Shown here in pieces: positions 24,061-35,395 of a DNA stretch of 64,000 nt. The stretch is taken from assembly GCA_963920665.1 (NCBI GenBank), contig OY987264.1:22052906-22116905 (forward strand). The letters run 5' to 3'. Every line of letters starts with the position of its first letter. The stretch's first letter is position 1. Source of the stretch: Straminergon stramineum. Lineage: Eukaryota > Streptophyta > Bryopsida > Hypnales > Calliergonaceae. Under the pieces are notes generated by a model, which saw nothing but the letters and a program-made list of their open reading frames with translations, was not told the DNA's origin and searched no databases. The position numbers were made by a program, and so were the translations under genes.

Positions 24061-26529
24061 CGCCGTGGTGGCAACGACGGAGAAGCATGTCCCTGCGGGC
24101 CGACGGCAAAGTTGTTCGCTCCAATTTTTTCGCTCCAATTTTTTTTGAAGATGGAATCAATGGCTGTTCCGCATTCCTGGCTCGTCAATGGCGCAAGTCG
24201 CTTCAAATACCATACCCGCTGGTCAAGGTGAGCAAAAGAAAAATATTTCTTGAAAATTGATGACAATATTTATTTTGAACTCTCTAATGCCAAAAAGTGG
24301 CTGATAGATGACTCACAAAGATTTCTATAGAAATAAAGAATGCATCTATTGGTTCATAAATCAAATCATTTTTGGCAAAGCAGTTTAGTGATAGGTTTTA
24401 TTCTTTTGGAGTTAATTTGTATGAAAAAAAGGAGTTTAGAAGAATTTTGTTGTAGTTCTAAGCAATGGAAAAATTACATTTTCCATTTCAACATAAGATA
24501 CATTTCTTCATATTGAAGGGCACAAATATTTTTTTATTTTAGAGTTGAAACATGAAATTTTATCATTAGGATAGGTCAAAAAAAACTTGTTTTTGTAATT
24601 CAAGCTCCATATTTTTATTCAATTGATGAAGTTTTCAAATTTCAAATTGTTAGAGGATGTACTTCAACAAATTAATTAAAGGTCCTACCAATGGTTCTTT
24701 GAAACAATATGAGAAAACCTAAAGTTTAATATGGTTTAATAGAACATACTTTTGGCTTGAATTAGTTTAAAACCCTTGAAGGTTAAGGAATTTTAACTAA
24801 ATCATGATAATTCCACCTTAAAAATTTCACCCTATGTCATCAAAAATAGACTTCACTTGTTTTGTTCATTCTATAAGAGCCATTCATATTTCATTACTTG
24901 TTATTAAATTAATTATCATACTAGTATAACATACTACGCATAGCATAAATTATACCTATTATACATCTTTATTTTATTCAAATTCCAAACAAATAAAAAT
25001 TATATATTCAAAACTTCCACAAGCTAGATTATAGCAATGATCTTGAATGTGTAATTTTTGTATTTTATATGTATTAATTCAATTATAGATTCATTGTTTT
25101 AGATCTCTTCCTATGCTATATTTGTCATGTTAGTATTAGTGTATTAATTATATGCAATATTTCAAGTTCTTAAAATTGCTTGATGTTTTCAATTTCAATT
25201 TTTCAATAATCTATGTAGAACTGTACCCCTAGAATGATGCTAAGGATGGAAATTGTTTGATGAATCACAAAGGATATCTCCGTAGTAGAAAGAAAAGCAG
25301 TTCTTCATCTACTGTTTTATGGTGGTATGTGGGGGCATGCAAAGTTTTCTTAGGCATGAGTTAGCCCTCGTTGAACTCAGATTTAAAGGCCTTTCTTTTT
25401 TAGAAGTACAAAGATTCAAGTATAGCAAAAACCAAGAACATCCCAACTCATTATAGGGTTAAATTGTCACTATAAGCAAGTGTTTCTTTTATTTATTGTT
25501 GATAAATCGATTCAAAGACTTATTGTGACTTCCAAAATGTCTTAAAAATTTAAAAGAAACTATTATCACTAAGAAAAACATTTTGCTATGTTTAAAATTT
25601 TCTTATATAACAAAAAATAAACTTAGACATCTTGTTTAGAAGTTTTTCATTTATTTTTGGGGGCCATCTACAATTGAAGAATAAATATGTTTGATACATT
25701 TGTTTGACACATACTCTCTACCTTTTTGACATATATCCACCTACTTTTTATTTCCACATCTAGAAGTGAGGTCATAGCATTATGAAACCTTATATGAGTA
25801 GGATGTCTTTGATCAACATGGGTACATTTTTAACCCCTAAAGGTTCAAAGTCTTGAAATTATTTTTTAAGGATTTTTGGATAGATTCCTATGGAACCAAA
25901 TCTTCATTTTATTTTTGAATTGTTTTAAGGAGATACAAGTTTGCTATTACATCATTGAAACATAATTTTTTTACTTTTTGGACCTTGGGTATAGGGGAGT
26001 TATGAAGGGCCTCAATCTAAACAGAGGGAACATCTGACAAGTCCAACGAGTCTAAAAACACTCATCTTTTTTTAGAAAGAATCCAATGAGCATCCAAAAG
26101 GTCAAGATGAAAGTAGATTGTAAGGGTATGGGTATCCATTACGTACACTTTGGGCACTACACATATGTAAATTGATCAATTTCAAAAAAAAATCTTGCAA
26201 TAGAACAACAAATTTGTGAGTTTTTCACACAAATTTCCATCAACACATTTTTCATTAAAAAAACAAAACATGTTATGTGGTCAAAGTAAAAATATACAAC
26301 TTCCCATTGTTGTCCCTAGGGGAGACTATTCTTGTCCTTTTTGGATTCTATTGTGGTTCCTTAGACTCCCTACATACTTGCAATAGTAATCCTAAAGCAA
26401 CCTTCAAATGGTAGAATAATGAACAAACCTTTGACCATGTGTCTAAATTGCATGCCCTATGTGTTTCTGGAAGTTTTAAAACAGTGAATACTCAACCCAA
26501 TTCCAAACCCTTTCAACTCCGTGTACACT
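24061..26529. other. APC2 5' flank and AT-rich intergenic DNA
   Basis: The first 100-150 bp are GC-richer and form the APC2 leader/promoter; an out-of-frame ATG at 24088 (minus) precedes the chosen start. Beyond about 24240 the sequence is AT-rich without a recognisable gene. A TTTAACCCCTAAAGG motif occurs at about 25831, similar to the ends of the element at 61608-62535. Confidence 0.5.
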
Positions 26530-26770
26530 ACAGTTTTGATTACATTAGAATGCGAAGAGGGCGCAATGGGTCCCGACAGTAGGATGCCAATTTGGGTATA
26601 CATAGCTTCCCGCCCGAGTCCCGAGCTCAGACGGGCGTCTGTTGCGGCTTGCAATTGGTGAATGGTGAAATTGGATACATCGTGCAGACGCCGCCGGCAC
26701 CCATGCACGCAACTGACTTGACCAGGAGGCCGTTGTGAACGTGTAGTGGCACACGTCGGTACTGTTAAAC
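26530..26770. other. GC-rich island, possible gene fragment
   Basis: About 240 bp of GC-rich sequence (many CG dinucleotides) stands out from AT-rich surroundings. Open frames cross it on the minus strand, but I recognise no family and see no flanking exon. It could be a captured gene fragment, a decayed exon or the end of an unrecognised element. Confidence 0.3.
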
Positions 26771-26812
26771 TAAATTATAACTTAACTTAGTTCCATTAGG
26801 ATTTTCAACATG

Positions 26813-27204
26813 TATAGTAGAACCGCCCATGACCAACCACTTAAGGAATCTGTGCATGCTCCGGAGCTGTAGAAGGCAATTTTAATTTACAGCTCTCTGG
26901 ACAGATAGAAATCATGGGCATTGCCAAAGTTTCATAATTATTTTCCTTAAATTAAAATTGTTATGAATTTTAGAAGCCAAAAGTTGACCTGCTCCCATCC
27001 CCAATATGTAGGTTCTTCCATCACTGCTCATCTAAAGACTAATTGGGCTCTCAAAATGAAGCAGATGTGTCATTATAGTGATGGCTACAAGATGGTGGGA
27101 AATCGAAAACTTAATGGTTACCTGTTAGTCATCTTTTTGTTGAATTTCCCATTACCTATGTATTGACCATGGGTTCTGGTTGGTAATGGGCGGTTCTACC
27201 ATAG
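26813..27204. mobile_element. Small TIR element (MITE-like)
   Basis: Inverted repeats of about 27 bp bound the segment: tagaaccgcccatgaccaac on the left (inside 26813-26839) and, as reverse complement, tagaaccgcccattaccaac on the right (inside 27177-27204). The roughly 390-bp interior has no transposase. A clear target-site duplication was not found, so superfamily is open. Confidence 0.6.
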
Positions 27205-27451
27205 TCTCAAATTGGCACGAAAACAATCAATTTGCTGCCCATGAATACAAGAACACAAAATCCCATGATCACAATGTCTTGCAATATTTATGAAACAATG
27301 ATTGCATCTTACTATTTTGAGTTCGAACAATTTGGGATGAACAAAAGATCTTTACCAAAATTTATCGAATAAAGTATTCTTCACGGACCCAATCTAACAA
27401 CATAGGGTGGAGTAATATCAATTAGGAGGTGATTAGCAAGCATTAATGCTG

Positions 27452-27744
27452 GCACAGTTCCAAGGCAATTGTGGTGCATTATGATAGGCTACAAGACTCT
27501 CAAAATTGGAACCAGATCTTGTTGGATTTTGCAACCAGACCTTGGTCGAAAATAAGGTCTGTATGACCAATAAGGGTAGAACAGAATCTTCAGCCTAAAA
27601 ATTCGTAGTAATTATTTTTTGAGAAAAAAAAATCTGAAAAATGATGAAAACCTTATGAACTCTATTTCTGCTTATGGGAAAACTTCCCGACTGTTGAAAC
27701 CTCCCTTGCAGTATGTGTATCTGCTTAAGTGGTCAGGAATGGGT
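27452..27744 (+). repeat. Dispersed repeat family, copy A
   Basis: Begins ggcacagttcc, contains tgtgg/ttgtggtgcattatgat, caaccagaccttggt, cagaatcttcagcc, and ends cttaagtggtcaggaatggg. The same ordered phrases recur at 52267-52564 and 53306-53562. No coding capacity seen; probably a non-autonomous transposable element. Confidence 0.65.
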
Positions 27745-28460
27745 CGGCTCCCTTAGAGATATGAGATACATACTCCAAGACATTGCAATAACCCCCTCTC
27801 CCAATAATAAAATGTATTCACCAGCAAAAGCATTTCGTAAACATCGGAGCGAGAAAAAGAGGATACCGGTATTACGAGAGGAAGAAATTTGTATTCTAAC
27901 AGGGCTTGTAAGTTAGTCCTTGAAAATTTCAATGTACATTAAGGTATTCCTGTACCTATGCAACTTTTGGAAAAAGTGCTGTGCTCTCTTAATCTTGGAA
28001 GTCAGACTTGAACACCTGTAGCTCTCCGGTGCCAACTTTCCTAGCAGGCCAACGTGTGAATGATTGAACATTAATCCAACTTCAAATCTCAGAATCCCCT
28101 TAGTTTCACTAGCCGATGACAGGAACATAAAAAAACATCCAGAGGGCTTCGCTGCATTGGTGAATACGATATTTACGACCCACAAGACTAAATACCAAAA
28201 TCAATGTAGCTCAGAAAATCTCCTAATGAATCAGTCCTTGTAAAGAATGCTGTTATTATCTACTCCCAAAAGATTACAGAAGAAGAGGGAACAGTGTATA
28301 TGAACCGCAACACCCAGCACAGACACCTGGTAAAATACCTTAGGCGCGCTTCGTTGCAGACGTCTGTGTAGACTGACGCACTGAGGTCGCAATTTAGTAT
28401 AGCAGTTTCAGAACAGACACTGCCTCCAGAGACAAGACTAGATAACGCAAGCCAGTTGTG
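27745..28460. other. PMIR1 3' flank
   Basis: Moderately AT-rich; the part nearest 28460 should be the 3' UTR of the minus-strand PMIR1 gene. Nothing else recognised. Confidence 0.45.
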
Positions 28461-31400
28461 CTATTTCCTCCTACCAAACCAACCAGTCTTCGACATGACA
28501 ACATCGGGGTTCCGAACCTTGGAAACGGCCGGAGAACCCCCCCACCTAGAGGTAATTTTCGCAGAGAGACTCCACAAAGAGTCGATCTTGCTGGGAGATT
28601 TGGCGGGTGCTGGAGCAGTTGCTGGGCGAACTGCTGGGGAAGCTGTCGGGTGAGAAACTGAAGAAGCAACAGGGTGAGATACAGGACGAGCCATTGAGTG
28701 AGACAATGGGATGCTCTTCGCCTTTGAGATTGGAGCCTTCGCGTTCTTGTTGGACATTCCACTAGCAGCAAGCCAGCGAGACCCTGATTGCTGCTGTTTT
28801 GGATTACCCCATCCTATTTGTTTTTGGTTCTTCTTCTCAGTGGCTGTTTCCTCGCCAGTTTTCAAACCGGAAAGGGTTACGTCCGTGATTTTGAACAGTG
28901 GTTGGGCTGGGGGATCATCGTAACGCTCATTATTCCCTCTCAGCGAAATCTGTTTACCAAATCTTAATTTAGGCGTGGGCGGAACAGCAACTCTCTCAGC
29001 TTGGACCAGGGCCATCATAGGAGCTCCGATGGGCTCGAAATTCCGAAGAGGATCCCGAAGCTGCACTAGCATAGCTAAAGTAATCGTATTGCCCATGTGT
29101 CCGCCTTTGTCTTTCGAGCCATCTGCTTTTTGCTTGCCCGTTTGCTTACCCGAGTTACTAGGTACAATATCCCCATGAGTAGCATGGTGAGCAGCCACTA
29201 ATGCCATAGTGTCGTCTTTGGTCTCATTCTCATCAACCAAACCAGCATCCAGCCTCATCCACTCATCCAAGGATATGGCCATCGAAAAGTCATCCGAGAT
29301 TCCAGAATCTGCCGCGCTCCCGTCATCAAGGAAATTCATACTCGATGCCTCTTCCAAATAGTTGACTTCGGACGTTCCAGCTCTAGCACTGGAGCCACTT
29401 TCTATCCTTCCTTGCCTAGAGAAAGGCTCAACCATATAAGGGGCTTCCTCTTCAGCCATGTCGGATTGTATCTTCAGGCCTTCTAAAGCCAAAGCTTCTA
29501 TTTTTTGCATGGCCACGGGCGCTAAATCTTCTAACGACGCGAAAGTATCATCACTAAGGTTGGGATTACCTCTGCGCGTGTTTGTGCGACCTGATGGTGT
29601 CGATAAACTTGACCCTGTTTGGGAACTCGAGGTCCCAAGACTACGGGAAGAATCTTGCGGGTATTCCAGACCGTAAGGTGCATGGCCGCCCTCTATAGCT
29701 GGATACCTGCACACAACGACACTTGAAAACTGAGACATTAACATCATCGTAATTGATAATCACAGTGCTTAGTTCATCGTTCGACATGGACAACCCAATT
29801 GGTGTTCACAGAATGCCCAAAATAAGAGGCATCTTGACTTCATTCTAAACTTAAAAGAAAGCAGTTGTGCAAAGATCAAGTACATGATGACTCGACTTTG
29901 AGGTCGTGGGTCTATGAAGGCTCCTCAATCAACCCCGTAACGACAGAGGTTGGTAGTACACCGCCGTAGAGTGTGGAATGAGAACTTACCCATATTCACC
30001 ACTTCCCAGCTGGTTCCCCTTGAAGGCAGCAAACCCCTCACTTGCAATTTGTTCCACACTTTTTCCTGTGATATCATCCAAGGGCATAGTCAACATGGCC
30101 TGATTCGTCATTCCATCCATACCAGATGATGCCATCCGTAGCAAAATATCCAAGGATTGGGCTCCCATCTCCGTTGGTACCACAACGGGCTTGGACACCT
30201 GCATGACTAGCTTGCCGCCACTTGCTGCCTGAAAGTTATAGGGATTCATAGACATCAAGGAACCCCCGTCTCGCACAGGAACAACAGAACCAAGTCCAAA
30301 GCCCAGAGGTGGTGGCTCAAAGGACACCATGGCAAAGGGATTGCCGGTGGCGTCTGCATAAGAAGATGTCCGAGAAGACCCCTCGAACACTTTCTTGTTT
30401 AATCCCCACTCTTGCATGAGAGCCTCTGTCTCCTCATCTTCAAGCATTTTAGCTCTATTCTTACTCCGCATTGTTTGAGTTGCCTTTTGAAGCTCTGATT
30501 CTGCAGCTTCCATTATAGAAGCCAATTCAACATCTTCTTCACTACCCCAATCTGCACAGAGCACACCTTCAGATTAGTAACCAAGAAACTGTTGACAAGC
30601 AAAGCACGAGTCAACACATACCAATTCCATGAGCAACAGCTGCAACAAAACTTACACATCACCAGACAAAACCTTCCACGAAATAACTGATAACAGAGGA
30701 TTAAATAGATGTTACCTCCACTTCTCAGACCACAGTCAGATAATGCAAAAAAACCGTCGAAAGACTTAACACAAACCTAAAATCGGGGCCCTCCGAGAAT
30801 CCAACGTAAGTAACGATCAGATCTACAATAGGACCTAAAATTCTAGTACCATTCAACCAAACAGAGGGAAAGGACTCGCGCCAGAAAAAACTACCTAAAT
30901 TGTTGAAGTCCTCAGAATTAGTATACTGATGCGTAGGCACACTGTCAGGTTCATTTTCCAGCCTAGCATCAATACCACGGTCTCTGGGAACACCATCCAG
31001 GTAAAGGTCTGGAACCTCAGACTGCCCTTCAGAATATAGTAACTCTGGCATTTTCATATTTAGCCCCAAACCACTTTCAATCATGGCCTCCTTTTCAAAC
31101 TGCTTAAACATCAGAGCACGAGGGGAGTCTGGCTCGCTGTCAGGAGTGAGTGGTACTGGTGATGGCTGTTCTTCACTTTCTAAAAGGCTGAGAAATTCAC
31201 CCGCGACATTATCAAACTCGTCATCTGATTCCAACCCCTTACTTTGAGGTACTTTCTTAGCTGATTCCCACTGATTCCCACCAGGAAGTAATGACAGAAG
31301 TTCTTCCTCCGTCATGTCATCTGCAAAAAAGAGCGCATATTCTCAGTAACCTGGTCGGTAATAATCTCGTTATCAAGAACGTGAGGGTAAGACAGAATTC

Positions 31401-33378
31401 CACCTTTAAAGTCTTCCTCCTCTATGTCATTCGAAGTATCAGCACCCTCCTCTCCCCCTGTCTCACGTTCTTGTTCATCCAAAGCAGCCAGAAGGTCTCG
31501 CATCTCCAGTTCGTCATCAATTGATCTTGACACGAGCTGAGAATCAGAAAAGCTCTCTGATCGAGTTCCAGAATTGTTGTGATCATCAACTTGCTTTACA
31601 TGTTCCTTCGCCTGAATTAGATCCCCTCCTACAGCTTCAGGAGCCTCGTCTTTCACATCTATACAATTAACGGGAAAATCTTCATAAACCATTACAATGA
31701 ACATCACAAATTAGAAAGCTCTCTGAATTGCGTACATCAAGGCTTGCGACACAGAAAATCCAGCATACAAAGATTCACATACACCATGCAAGAGCCTTAC
31801 CAGTCTGGTCTTCCAAATATACAGATTTAATACATTGACTGACACTAAGGCCGGCACTGTCATTGCAATACCAAGTAATCAAAGGGCTTTGTGCGCCATA
31901 GACCCAATGAGTGCACATTAGGTCTAGTAGTTCTTCGGTACACAACAGGAAAAAAAATTTAAAACTCTCGTTCACGTTAGCTGGATACCTTCGTCATCGT
32001 ATTCTTCATACCCATACTCCACTTCTCGAGAGACATCACCATAATATAATTCCCTTTCAGTAGACACATCAACTTCCTTCTCTTCAAAATCTGCCGCATT
32101 CTCTGATTCGAATGCATCATAACCCCGGCCAGAAGCAGTATCCAATATCGTACTCACTTCCACTCCTTTATCAATTACAGTGAATTCCACCTCTTCTTCC
32201 TCCTCCTCCTCCTCCTCTTCTTCCCCTACATTCGCATTCTCGTAAGATTCTGCGTCTTCGGCATGGGGATCGGAATAGGTACTTCCTCTGTAGATCCCCT
32301 CATGATGGAAGTCATCAAGACTCAAATGCTCCATGCCATGATAGTCAGCTGAAGGCTCAGACATGGTAGGAGAGTGACCCTCCGAAACATATCTCGAAGG
32401 AGTCGCATTCCCCGAGTTCGGCAAGCTGATAAACGACCGCACAGCCCGTAGAACTGGCGACTCTCCGAATCTAGCACTCGATGAAGCTGAAACATTCCCT
32501 GTCTGAATCTCACAGCCGAAAGTGACAACAAGCGTCCCCCCTTGCGCCTTTCCCGAGAGTTTAAACGTGGTCGTCCATGTGTCCTGCTTTACAAGATCAT
32601 CCTCAGTCGTTTCCGGAAGCAATCTGGAAAGCTCCAATTTATGTCTTCCAAGCACCAGCTCATCAACGTCCAGAGCAATCACCGTCAGTACGAATTGCTT
32701 CGCCTCCCATTTCATCCCCTTGGTGCCATTCTTCGTGCCGTGCACGCTACACCTCGTGTGCAGCGTCTCCTGAAATTCACAATGCCCGTGCGAAACCCTA
32801 GACGGCATCGTCTGCACCCCGACATCATCTTTCTTTGCGAAGTGGACTCCAAGACGAAGGCCATTCACAGAAGCCGGCAAGCCTTCAATCCCGTGGACAT
32901 GCACAGTAAACAAACAATTATACTTCTGCTGTCCAACATGCGCCAACGCTCGAAACGGCTTCCAGCTCCACAGCCCTTTCTTCTTATCGCCAACCTCCAG
33001 CTTCGGTCGGAAATCACTATTATCGTCACTCACCTCATCATCCTCAAACTCATTCCGCTCCGCTACAAAATTCTCACCCTTCTTGCCTGCATCGGCTCCG
33101 CTCTTAGCTCGCACCGGAGGCTTAGGGTGCGAAGATCTCAGCAACCCGCCCAGCGTCTCCCGCTCCCCTTCCGGTTCGCTCTCCACACGAGCCGCCATGC
33201 TCTCACGCCGCGACTGCCTCTTCGGCACATTGCCGTGCGGACCTCCCAGACTCTGCTGCTGCTGCTGCTGCCCAGCTTGATACAGAGCTTGATTCAAAGC
33301 TTCCAATTCCTGCAACAGCTGCCCTCCCACTTGTCCTTGACCTCCTGCCGATAACGAATTTGCCGTGGTTTGCACCAT
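28461..33378 (-). CDS. PMIR1: PLASTID MOVEMENT IMPAIRED 1-RELATED (NT-C2 domain) protein
   Basis: Five exons, 33378-31989, 31658-31404, 31320-30895, 30551-29990 and 29706-28461, GT-AG and in phase, give 1292 residues. After a polyQ run (about 38-42) and basic/acidic linker comes GLWSWKPFRALAHVGQQKYN, entering an NT-C2 domain (about 152-294) with VHGIEGLPASVNGLRLGVHF and TWTTTFKLSGKAQGGTLVVT. A Glu run follows near 400. Later PMIR blocks are all present: EFLSLLESEE..PDSEPDSPR, MLEDEETEALMQEWGLN, PPLGFGLGSVVPVRDGG, VVVPTEMGAQSLDILLRMAS, PLDDITGKSVEQIA, GAPMMALVQAERV and WGNPKQQQSGSRWL. Family knowledge: PMI1 is needed for chloroplast photorelocation and blue-light actin and Ca2+ responses; PMIR proteins are its longer relatives. 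The Ser/Pro/Ala tail (SHPVASSVSHP-type repeats) is low-complexity. Start: ATG at 33378; upstream frame offers only a GTG. Confidence 0.92.
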
Positions 33379-33460
33379 CTCTTCTCTCCCACTCCCACGC
33401 TTCCACACAGCACGCTACATACCTCCCGCCTTCAACACCATAGCCCTCTCTCGCCCAGCG

Positions 33461-33616
33461 ATGCCCTCCCTAGTCTTCTACCTTCTCATTTCGTTCTTCC
33501 TCGCCATCGCCAGAGTGAGATGTATTGAAGGCGACAATCGGGCAAAGGGGGTAGATTTTGGAGTAGTCATCTACGAATATCGTAGTTTCTACGAGAATTC
33601 CTGTGTCCACTCGTAG
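33461..33616 (+). CDS. Small ORF with signal-peptide-like N-terminus (doubtful gene)
   Basis: A 51-codon frame starting at ATG 33461, divergent from and 83 bp away from the PMIR1 start. Its first ~20 residues, MPSLVFYLLISFFLAIARVR, look like a classical secretory signal with possible cleavage near the following Cys; the remaining 30 residues have one further Cys and no known motif. It lies opposite the probable PMIR1 5' UTR, so it may be chance. No splice sites or homologue recognised. Confidence 0.2.
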   Translation: MPSLVFYLLISFFLAIARVRCIEGDNRAKGVDFGVVIYEYRSFYENSCVHS

Positions 33617-34684
33617 ATCATAGATCATTCTCGGATCCTAGATCCACGAGCTTCTCGTTTAAAGGGAATGTCCCAACCAACCGCAGGGGTCCGGGAAACC
33701 TAAATGCAATCCGAAATTCGAACAATGTGAGCGGCGTGGGCTAGTGCCGAGAGACTTGGAACTCCGTTTGAATAGCCTTTGCCACAGCTGGAAAGAATGG
33801 CCCTTTTTCACCTCACCACATAATTGTGACTATTAGCAACTGAGCATATTTATAGTTATTAAACATACGAAATTATTTTTTCATTGGTATGTTAGAGGGG
33901 ATTCCAACGCACTTTAACATACATTATTTGGATACTATTTGAATAAGTTATGAATTTTTAAAGTATTGCTTATAGGTTATGAATAAGTTAGGCTCTTGTA
34001 GGCGCTGATGTTTTGTTTTGTACATCTTGTATCATGAATGTCCAGATTCTAGTGTATCTTTCTGGGTCGAAATGTATGTGTTGCATTTTGGCAAACAATG
34101 ATCCTACTTTATTATTTGTAGGGCTAAAAGAATTTTGCCCTATAATTAGTAAGGTAGTTAGTGACACATAGTGACATGTTTCTAAAATAAACTTGTACAA
34201 ATGTTTGCCTAAAACATACACGGAAATGGACAATACAACCTCAATTAAGAGCATAGAGCCAATTTTGAATATAGCTATATTCAAAACTTTGAAAATTCAT
34301 AGTTTATTGAGTTGTTGTCTAAAACATGCATGCAATGAACATTTGGAATCTCCACTTTGACTCCCAAGAAGATCCAATATTAAAGTAGTCAATTTGATAA
34401 TAAATAACATGCTCAAATGCTTATTTGAATGATTTTAGGGACAAATTACTTTCCATCTAAGTAAATGTTTCTAATGCCATAGAAGAAGAATACCACTGAA
34501 TTGCACTTCAAATTGTGGTTATTTAATTGTTGAGATGCAACTTTGGTAAAAAAATTGAAACATTCTTTGAAAAATTCTAACTACTAGGGGATTTATTTGA
34601 GTAGTTTGGTTTATTTTTCAATTTATAAAGGTCTTGCTCAAACTTTCTCTCATTAAATATAATTGTACTTTTTTTTTATCAATG
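33617..34684. other. AT-rich intergenic DNA
   Basis: First ~200 bp contain PMIR1 promoter-proximal sequence with short repeats around tctacga / tagatc (33570-33650). The rest is AT-rich with no gene seen. Confidence 0.45.
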
Positions 34685-35395
34685 TGTTACATACCTCCCA
34701 CAATAGACTCCAATTAATGACACAAAATATACTCATTAACAAAATGTTTTTACCAAGAGCTCAAACCACCCGACCATAGAGAAAGATCAATCTCAAAAAG
34801 ATAGTCTCCTCACCCCCGAGCTCTTCTTATATACTAGAGACTATCAATAAAGACTATTAGTCTTTAAAATAGACTAAGACTTCTTTTCTATCTTTAAACT
34901 TTTTTTCTATCTTTAGCCTTCTATTCTTGGTTCCATCTAGAACCATCCATTAAAGTAAAGATCTTAGTTGTACTTCTCTAGATCATATCTCATGCAATCT
35001 ATTTCTTATCCACATCTTGATCTTCTACTTGGAGTTATCTAACTCCAAGTTCCATCACACTTATCATCCTTTGGGAATTGTCTAAATCCAGTGCACTAGT
35101 CATCCAAGTGGAGTTGTCTAACTCCACTACATAAATCCATCATTTGAAGATATCTATCTCCAAGCAATCCAATGTCCTTGTCATCCAACTGGAGTTGTTT
35201 GACTCCAGAACCCAAATCCACCATTTGGAGAAATCTATCTCCAGGCAATCTCTGCTTATCCACTAGTGCACATTTCATCATGGATTAGTTTATCCATCAA
35301 TGCATTGATCCATCAAAGGTCATGACACAATCATCAAAATTATCTCATCCATCAATGCATTCATTCATCAAAGAGTTGTGACAAGGGTCATGACA
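34685..35395. mobile_element. Solo LTR of a retrotransposon
   Basis: A 711-bp segment starts TGTTACATACC and ends GGGTCATGACA, i.e. TGT...ACA ends, and is flanked on both sides by the perfect 5-bp duplication caatg (34680-34684 and 35396-35400). It contains a TATA-like tatata near 34825 and an internal imperfect repeat built around catccaa[c/g]tggagttgt. No primer-binding site or polyprotein follows, so this looks like a solo LTR left by LTR-LTR recombination. The family was not identified. Confidence 0.58.

Noticed and set aside
23869..24231. Plus-strand 120-codon frame over the APC2 start
   Set aside because: Antisense of APC2 exon 1; no splice partners or recognisable product.
32542..33354. 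270-codon open frame on the plus strand
   Set aside because: Antisense shadow of PMIR1 exon 1, with Arg/Leu/Ser-rich composition typical of reverse frames of a GC-richer gene.
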